Shown here: piece by piece, positions 36,397 through 44,300 of the stretch
How the letters are laid out: every line of letters begins with the position of its first letter
Position numbering within the stretch: position 1 is the stretch's first letter
DNA from: Candidatus Heimdallarchaeum endolithica
GTDB taxonomy: Archaea > Asgardarchaeota > Heimdallarchaeia > Heimdallarchaeales > Heimdallarchaeaceae
Reading direction: 5' to 3'
DNA: 64,000 nt
Assembly: GCA_021513715.1 (NCBI GenBank)
Contig: CP084167.1
Span: forward strand, 450,124-514,123
Notes under the pieces: generated by a model
What the model was told of the DNA's origin: nothing
Seen by the model: only the letters and a program-made list of their open reading frames with translations
Databases searched by the model: none
Translations under genes and position numbers: made by a program

Positions 36397-38576
36397 TTAC
36401 GATTTATCTTTTTGTTCTTTCTTTGCAGATTTTTTGTTGTTTTTTGGAGATATATCATATTTTCTTAAAGTTTGAGAATTGATAGCAACGATTACTGTAC
36501 TCAAAGACATCAAAATTGCACCGATAGCTGGATTTATTATTACACCTACACTTGCTAGAACTCCTGCAGCTAAAGGAATAGCGATTATATTATATCCTGC
36601 TGCCCACCATAAATTTTGAATCATTTTCTTGTATGTTTGCTTCGATAATTCAATTAATCTGATAACATCATTTGGATTATTTCTCACAAGGATAACATCT
36701 GCACTTTCTATTGCAATATCAGTTCCTGCTCCTACTGCAATTCCCACATCAGCAGTAACTAATGCAGGAGCATCATTAATTCCGTCTCCGACCATAGCGA
36801 CTTTGTATCCTTCCTCTTTTAATTTCGTAATTTTATCAGCTTTCTCGTGGGAAAGAACTTCTGCAAAATAGTCATCCATTTGTAATTCCTTTGCTACCCA
36901 TTTTGCTACTTCTTCTGCATCGCCTGTAAGCATGGTTCCTTATCGGTTTTCCTGATTTCGCTTTAGAGAGAGCTGTAACAGTATTAGTTATTGCTTGTCC
37001 CCATGCTTTAGGTCTAGCTATTCCTCTTGTTGTTGCTTTATCTACTTCTATTACTGCAAAAAGTGGAGTACTTATAAGAGACAGAACTGGATTTGAAAAC
37101 GTTCGAAACATAGACGCTATAGTTTTTGATAAAACAGGAACTCTGACTGAAGGAAACTTTGGAGTAACTGATGTTATCTCGTACATTCCTGAAGAAGAGT
37201 TTTTGGAGTTAACTGCAGCGTTAGAGATTAACTCTGCGCATATAATTGCAAAAGCTATAGTAGATTATGCAAAAGAGAAGAAAATAAAGATCCCTTCAAC
37301 TATTGATTTTTCTGTAATGCCAGGTGAAGGCGTAAATGGTAAAATAAATGGAAAATCAGTCTATGTTAGTAGCCCAAACTTACTTGATGAGTTAAAAATA
37401 AAAATAGGAGATGAGAAGATAAAACAAGTGCAACAACAAGGGAAAACAGTAATCTTTACAATAATTGATGACAAACTTGCTGGCGCATTTGCTCTAGCAG
37501 ATAAAATAAGAGAAGATTCAAGAATTGCTATTGAGAAGCTGAAATATTTAGGAATAAGAACATACATGTAGTATAAGTTATGATTCCTGCGATAAGTGCT
37601 TCATAAAGTAATAATGCTGCTGCACGATTAGCTAAATCTTGTGTTCTTGATCTACTCATTTGTGCTTTTCTTACTAAGTCTATTACTTGAGCAAGATAAT
37701 TTTCTTCACCAGTCTTAGTTATTTTTACATGTAAAATTCCTTCTGAATTTATAGCTCCACCAATGACCATATCGTCTACAGTTTTAGATATAGGCTTTGA
37801 TTCTCCTGTTAAAAAAGCTTCATTTACATAGGAAGAACCTTCAATAACTACACCATTTGAAGGAATCTTTTCTCCAAGTCTAACAAGTGTAACATCGTTA
37901 ATTTTAAGCTCGGAAACAGAAACATCAATAATTTCTCCATTCTTGATTAAATAAGCAGTAGTAGGTATAATCTTTACTAGTTCTTCTAAAGCTCTGGAAG
38001 CCCCCATAATACTTTTTGCTTCCACCCAATGACCTAGTAGCATAACATCGATCAATGTAGCAAGTTCCCAAAAGAAATCTACTCCTTCAGTGAAAAACAC
38101 AGTAGTAGCAGAATAAAAGAAAGCTACAGATATTGCCATAGCAATGAGTGTCATCATACCTGGAAGTTTTTTCTTGATTTCACTAAATAGTCCTTTTAGA
38201 AATGGCCAACCTCCATAAAAGTAAATTAGAGAAGAAAGACTAAAAACTAATTCTTTTTGAAGATTAAACGTGATTTCAAAGTTTAACCATAACTGGGTTG
38301 TCTCAGATAGAAGTAATAAGGAATAGTTAAAATTAAAGAAAAAAAAACCTTTTCGTGAACATATGATTTGTGATCTTAGTGATCTCCATGCTTTATTTTA
38401 GTACCTGTAGAACCATGACTTTCATGACCCTCGTGAGCTTCGTGACCTTGATGCGTAGTGTGTGCTTCTGTAGAACCGTGTTCCTTATGATCTTTATGAT
38501 CTATATGAGATTCTGAAGAATCATCCTTTTTGTGACTTTGATTATCATAATTATGATTTTTGTTCACTTTGTTCAT
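36397..38576 (-). pseudogene. copB: CopB-type copper-transporting P1B-ATPase gene, broken and internally inverted
   Basis: Read on the - strand from 38576 the parts are: a His-rich metal-binding head (66 aa, many HGH/HxxH) that ends in a stop; membrane helices in disturbed frames; YGGWPFLKG and PGMMTLIAMAISVAFFYS; the actuator domain with LTGESKP; then an abrupt break at about 37567. The left part (36397-36933) carries [19 protein letters not shown] and [13 protein letters not shown]. The missing middle (IACPHALG metal site, DKTGT phosphorylation site, nucleotide domain) lies between, on the opposite strand (36931-37568). CPH plus the His-rich head match CopB-type Cu/Ag exporters. The N-terminal stop and frame changes mean the gene is dead even apart from the inversion, unless these are sequencing errors. 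Confidence 0.85.
36931..37568 (+). other. Inverted segment of the P-ATPase gene between two CATG sites
   Basis: This stretch reads on the + strand as [42 protein letters not shown] and the nucleotide domain up to LKYLGIRTYM. Both ends lie in CATG (36931-36934 and 37565-37568). Turned round, both joins are in frame: ...GIITYTT joins WFLIGFPDF, and ...GIRTYM joins LTGDAEEV. So it is a clean inversion of about 0.63 kb with breakpoints in a 4-bp palindrome. The + strand open frame 37203-37571 is therefore not a separate gene. Confidence 0.9.
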
Positions 38577-38677
38577 TTTCTTTTACCCAAAGAGTTTTTA
38601 TTATTTTTAAGATATTAAAGCTATTGCATAAACAATTTTTGAAATAATAATAGCTTTCTTTTTAAGTGATATTAAGT

Positions 38678-39694
38678 ATGTCCAAAAATTCTTTTTCACC
38701 TACTGAACGGTCCGAAGGAGTAATAGGTAGTTGTAACAGAGAAGAGAACTATAAAACGTAGAGAGAATGGTAGAGGGTAAGAGATCAAGGATTGGGGGAA
38801 GAGAGAGTTTGAGAAGACTAAACCAAAGACATGTTCAATGCTACTACGATACTCGGGATGATGATTATGATAGACGATAGAGACCAGAGTAAAGACGATG
38901 AGCTTGAATTATTGGTCCGAGCGGAGGAGGAGAGGGATAACGAGCATTACTTTTTGGGGGAATAAAAAATAACTGGAAAAAAAGAATGTTGGCTAAGAAG
39001 ATCGACAATATTTTCTGTCTAGTAGGCACAGTAACCATAGAATCGCAAGAAAGGTCTAAAGAGTGCAGAAGGAAGTTTCTGCCAGAGTAAACCGAAGACT
39101 TTACTATCGTGAGTATTACTAGCAGAATGAGCGAGAGAGACTATAGCTCGAGAGGGTAAACCAACTATAAGGTGTATCTTCCAGAAAAGTTTAGTTGGGA
39201 GGTTTTCTTTAGTGTCCCTCTTGACCATTTGAGAAAACGCCAAACAGAAGCTTGACGAATTTTAAACCCTGAACTATCCACTGCCATAGCTTTCAACCCT
39301 TTTTTTCTCACTATTTCTCCCCCTAAATCTATTATCCACTGCTCTAAGATTTTACTTTCTGTCGCTCTCCGCACAGCATGAAAAGTAGATTTGAAAGGAG
39401 TTTTTCTCATCCACCCCTCTTCTATCAAAAAAACGCATAGAGACAACTTTTCTTCTAACTTCCTCCAAGCTATCCCTTCTATTCTTGCAATGATTGCTAT
39501 TGTTATTACTACCCATCTTTCTGCTATTCTCTTTCTCCCTCTCTTACATTTTCTCGTTTCCTCTTTTACCAGTTTCTTAAGGAAAGGTTCATTAATGATT
39601 GTGAATTCTCTTACTTTATGGGGGTCTATGATCTGAAAGTAAGTCATAATTCCGACATAAACCCCCATCTTAATAAAAATTAATTTTTGGACAT
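38678..39694 (-). mobile_element. IS5-like insertion sequence, decayed
   Basis: About 1.02 kb bounded by a perfect 13-bp terminal inverted repeat, ATGTCCAAAAATT at 38678-38690 and its complement at 39682-39694. The transposase on the - strand starts at 39668 and contains AVDSSGFKIR (first Asp of the DDE triad). It shifts frame near 39200, continues with NTHDSKVF (second Asp), and a third frame downstream near 38850 still shows RSSIEHVFG (the Glu). At least two frameshifts and several stops are present, so the copy is inactive. TTAA-like bases flank both ends but no clean target duplication is proven. It sits beside the broken P-ATPase gene. Confidence 0.8.
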
Positions 39695-39902
39695 GCTTTA
39701 AAAATAACCATATTTAATAATCTAAACAAAGGATAGTTAGTTAATACTTTATTTTAGATCTTTAAAAAGTATAATAATAAATCATCTTGCATTGATATTG
39801 CATTTTTCTTTCCTACAGTGATTATGTAACAGTTTAATTTCCTCATACTTAAACTATAATCCTAACACCATCAAAATAAGCAGATAATGAATTCCCAAAA
39901 TC

Positions 39903-39967
39903 AAGTTTCGCGAAAACTTATATATGAAGTTGTTTTTATTATTTATTGATAAACTATAATTAGGTGA
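39903..39967 (+). promoter_or_regulatory. Palindrome, TATA box and ribosome site ahead of the PKD protein gene
   Basis: AAGTTTCGCGAAAACTT (39903-39919) is a near-perfect palindrome with one extra A. It runs straight into a TATA box (CTTATATATG, 39917-39926). A regulator bound there would cover BRE and TATA. AGGTGA at 39962-39967 lies 4 nt before the TTG start at 39972 and supports that unusual start. Confidence 0.5.
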
Positions 39968-39971
39968 TTGT

Positions 39972-41108
39972 TTGAAAAAGAACAAAAGTATATCGGTAAT
40001 ATTTATTTTATGCTTTTTGATTTTTTCGGCAAATAATTACCAAAAATTATTTGCTGAAATAGACGTTTCTAACAATTTAAACACTAAAACAAACACTAAT
40101 TCTTCCTCCTTTCAAAATAAAATTTCTAAGAAATATGTTTCTTCCTCAATAATATATACAAGCCATCTAGCAATCGAAAACGTTAGCATCTCTTATTCTG
40201 TGAAATCACTATCTGCTCCAAATATCGTATGTGATAATGGTACTCTCATTACTTTAACTGGAATAAAAATTGTGTTTATACTCCTGACAACGTTCAGTGG
40301 TGGTCCAGAAGGTGTAACCTTGAACACTACATTCTATTTTGAATTTGGTGACGGTAATACTAAGACAATCGAAACAGGATCATTAAATTGGCCAATGTTT
40401 GTATATACCTACAATTCATCAGGGGTATTTGACTTATATGTTTCTGCAACTTACAATGAAAAAACAGTTACAGATACGGGACAAATTATTATTTTAGAAG
40501 ATACTCAACCACAATTTACATTTGTACCCGATACTAAAACTATTTACAGATACGTAACTCAAGGAAATTTTGATCAAATAGAGGAAATTGACCCTATAGA
40601 AGATTATCCTACAGCAGACTATCCAAGAGACGTGTTTTTTGAATATAGCGGACAAGAAGGAAATTATCCACTGGACTTTTACGTTGAATTTACAATTAGA
40701 AATAAAACTACTAAAGAAATTCTAGAAGATGAATTTGGGAATGAATTTCAAGTTTATGGAGGTATTTCTGTCTCATCGAAAGCAGAGTTTGAAGAAAAAG
40801 TGAAAAAATTGTCCCTTAATGAGACATATAATTTATTTGGTTTTGGATTTAACGATATTTTCTCAGGTGATGTAGAGGAACTTTATTCGCTTTATGGACA
40901 GATGAACAAAGAATTAAATGTGGAAATAGAATATACATTTGAAATCATCGACTGGGATGGGGAAGAAGCAAATGTAACAGGAAGTATTCAACTAGTGATT
41001 GTCTATATTGCTCCACAAGGAATAACTTCACAATTTTTACTTTTAGCTCCTTTAACATTAGGTTTAATAACCTTTTTAATTAAAATAAGGCGTAAAAAAA
41101 AGAAATAA
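39972..41108 (+). CDS. PKD-domain surface protein with C-terminal anchor
   Basis: 378 aa, TTG start chosen for the AGGTGA just upstream. A signal peptide (about 5-27) precedes an extracellular part. Residues about 90-175 form a PKD-like beta-sandwich: FYFEFGDGNTKTIETGS and FVYTYNSSGVFDLYVSATY carry the FGDG and Y-x-G-x-Y/F-like positions. Residues 185-345 are an unrecognised domain with N-glycosylation sequons. A helix near 352-370 followed by RRKKKK anchors it. Likely part of the envelope; ligand unknown. Confidence 0.75.
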   Translation: MKKNKSISVIFILCFLIFSANNYQKLFAEIDVSNNLNTKTNTNSSSFQNKISKKYVSSSIIYTSHLAIENVSISYSVKSLSAPNIVCDNGTLITLTGIKIVFILLTTFSGGPEGVTLNTTFYFEFGDGNTKTIETGSLNWPMFVYTYNSSGVFDLYVSATYNEKTVTDTGQIIILEDTQPQFTFVPDTKTIYRYVTQGNFDQIEEIDPIEDYPTADYPRDVFFEYSGQEGNYPLDFYVEFTIRNKTTKEILEDEFGNEFQVYGGISVSSKAEFEEKVKKLSLNETYNLFGFGFNDIFSGDVEELYSLYGQMNKELNVEIEYTFEIIDWDGEEANVTGSIQLVIVYIAPQGITSQFLLLAPLTLGLITFLIKIRRKKKK

Positions 41109-41197
41109 AAATTTTTACTCTTTTTTCTTTTTTTATTTCATTTTTTTGACATCAAATGCAAAAAATTCGTTAAAGGAGAAGCAATAAAAAACGAATA

Positions 41198-41241
41198 AAT
41201 AGGAATTTTTCAAAAATATTTTTCTCAAGGAAATTCCTATT
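41198..41241. terminator. Inverted repeat between convergent genes
   Basis: AATAGGAATTT (41198-41208) and its exact complement AAATTCCTATT (41231-41241) can pair over a 22-nt loop. It sits in the 217-nt gap between the converging ends of the PKD gene and uvrA. T-rich runs just after the PKD stop (41114-41150) may be the actual archaeal terminator; the hairpin could stabilise 3' ends. Confidence 0.4.
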
Positions 41242-41325
41242 ACTGACATAATTTCTATGAAGATAGTGAATCTCTATAAAGTAAATTGAATACATTGACA
41301 TTCCAAAAAATGATACATTAGAAAT

Positions 41326-44300
41326 CTAACTCATGCTTTCTTCCAAATGACTCCAAGTATATCCTTTCTTTTCTTTTACTATTTCTTCTGGTTTTCCTTC
41401 CGAGATTATGTACCCTCCCATTTTTCCTCCTTCTAGACCTAAATCTATTACATAATCTGCTTGTTTTATCAAATTCATTTCGTGATCAATTAGAACCACG
41501 CTGTTTCCCTTATTAACCAATCTATGAAGAATTGTAATTAGTTTTTCTAAATCAAATAAGTGTAATCCTTGAGACGGTTCATCTAAAATATAAATACTAT
41601 TTCCATAGGTTCTTTTCGATAGCTCTCTTACAATTTTTAATCTTTCAGCTTCCCCACCGCTTATTGTTGTTGTTGGTTGACCCATTTTCAGATAACCTAA
41701 ACCTGCTTCTACAGCTAATTTTAATGGAGCACTTATTTTTTCTAGATCTTTAAATAACTCATAAGCTTCTTCAATTGTCATCTCAAGAATATCAGAGATA
41801 GATTTTTGTTTGTACCTTACTGATAGAACTTTTTTGTTATATCTTTTACCCTTGCAAACAGGACAAGTTAGCCATACATCAGATAAGAAAAGTAATTCTA
41901 CCTTCTTTTGCCCTAATCCTTTACATTCTGGGCATTGTCCTTTTTTTACATTAAAACTAAAATGAGCAGAGCTCATACCTCTATTTCTTGATTCAGGTAG
42001 TTCAGCATAAAACTTTCTTATTTCATCAAAAACCCCTAAATAAGTTGCTGGAGTTGAACGAACAGATTTACTCATTGCAGATTGATCTACAGCAATAACT
42101 TTTTTGATATCTTCAAAACCTTTAATTTCTTTATGTTTTCCTGCTTCTATCTTCTTTTTAGAAATTTTTTTCTCTAAAGCTTTTTGTAAAGTATCTATAA
42201 CCAAAGAAGATTTACCCGCACCTGATACTCCAGAAACAGCAGTAATAATTCCCTTTCCAAACTTTGCTGTAATATTTTTAAGATTATTTTCTTGTGCTCC
42301 TACTAAAGTTATATTTTCTGAAGTTTTTCTTCTTTTAGTAGGCGTTTTTATTTTCTTCTTGCCATAAATATAGCTACCAGTAAGAGAAGATTCGCTTTTA
42401 AGAACCTCATTGGTTGAACCAAAGTTAATTATTTCTCCTCCTTCTTCTCCTCCCCTTGGTCCTAATTCAATTATATAATCAGACTCTTTAATTATTGTAT
42501 CGTCATGTTCTACTACTATTACGTGATTGCCATTTTCTTTTAATTTCTTCATGGTGTCTAATAGCCTGTTAATGTCTCTTGGATGTAAACCAATAGTGGG
42601 TTCGTCTAAGCAATAAGTTACCCCTATTAATCCACTTCCTATTTGAGAAGCTAAGCGTATTCTTTGTGCTTCTCCATTGGATAATGTACTTGCTCTTCGA
42701 TCAAGAGATAAATATTCTAACCCTACATCTACTAAATATTGTGCTCTTTTCTTTAATTCGGAAAGGATTCGCTCTGCTATTTTCGACCTTCTTTTATTTA
42801 ATTTTATATTATTCAGAAATATAAGAAAGTCTTTAACTGAATATTTTGTCAAATCTGTAATTGATTTGTTATTAATCGTAATAGCTAAAACTTCTGGTTT
42901 AAGTTTTTCTCCCTTACAGTCAGGGCAAAGATACTCTGAGTAATATTGGTTCATTTTTTCTTTATATTTTAGCGACCAAGTAGAATCAGTTTCAGATTTC
43001 ATCCACTCATCCCAACGAGGAATTAACCCTTCCCATGGTTTTTCTCTAATATATTCTGATACAGATTTACGACTTTCTTGGCGATAAACTATTTCTACAA
43101 TTTCGCCATCAGAACCATAAAATAAAGCATGTAGTTGTTGAGGAGTAAAATCTTTTAGAGGAGTAGAGAGAGTGAATCCAAAGTGTTTTCCTACTGATTC
43201 TAACATACTTCTTCTCCAAGAATTAGGATTGCTCATTCTTTGTGCAGTGTAAGGACCTATTGCTCCTTCAATTATTGATTTATTCCAATCTGTAACTATC
43301 TTTCTAATGTCAAATTTTCTGATCATTCCCAATCCTGTGCAAGTTGGGCAAGCTCCTGAATAGTGATTAAAACTAAATAATCTTGGATGAATCTCTTCTG
43401 GGACTTCAATTCCATGCTCTAAACATTCAGCATTGAATGAATACCTTTTTCCTTTTTTATCTGTAGAATATACTTCTATTCTCCCTTTTCCAAGTTCTCT
43501 AGCTATCTCTAATGAATCAACAAATCGCGTATCTTCAACTTTTGATAAATCTATTCTATCAATAACAACTGAAAGTGTTTTAACATCATCAATACTAAAC
43601 TCTTCATCTAAATGGAACAGTTTCTCATTTAGTAAAATTCTTGTATATCCTTCTTTCTTCAGTTCTTTTACTATTTTAGCTATATCTACTCGCTCTCCAT
43701 TTAATACAGAAGCAGCAAGGTATATTTTTTTATCATTGAACTCTTTTCTAATCAACTTTGCTATTTCTATTTCTGTTCTTCGTTTTAATTCAATAGAACA
43801 TTTAGGACAATGAGGAATACCCACTTTTGCAAAAAGAAGACGAAGATAATCATATATTTCTGTAGTTGTAGCAACAGTGGAACGAGGATTATGTGATATA
43901 GAATGTTGATCTATTGCAATTGAAGGAGTTAAGCCTACTATTTCTTCTACTTCTGACCTTTCTGCACGATTTAAAAACTGTCTAGCATAACTGCTCAAAC
44001 TTTCTATGAATCTTCTTTGCCCTTCAGCAAATAATGTGTCAATAACTAAACTACTTTTTCCACTACCTGAAACTCCTGTAACAACTACAAGGTTATTTTT
44101 TGGTATAGTAAGATCAAGATTTTTCAAGTTGTTCTTTTTTGCTCCTTTTACATAAAGAAAACTACTAGGGTCTAATTCTTTATCTGATGTCGAGATAGAA
44201 TCTTTACTTACTGTTTGTTCTTTTTCTAATTCTTTCCTTTCTCCTTCTAAAACCTTTTTTAAAGCTTGACCTGTATATGACTCTTTAATTTGCACAATTT

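Noticed and set aside
37203-37571. Separate + strand gene for a small HAD-like protein
   Set aside because: It is the nucleotide/phosphorylation domain of the P-ATPase lying in the inverted segment; both ends rejoin the ATPase in frame.
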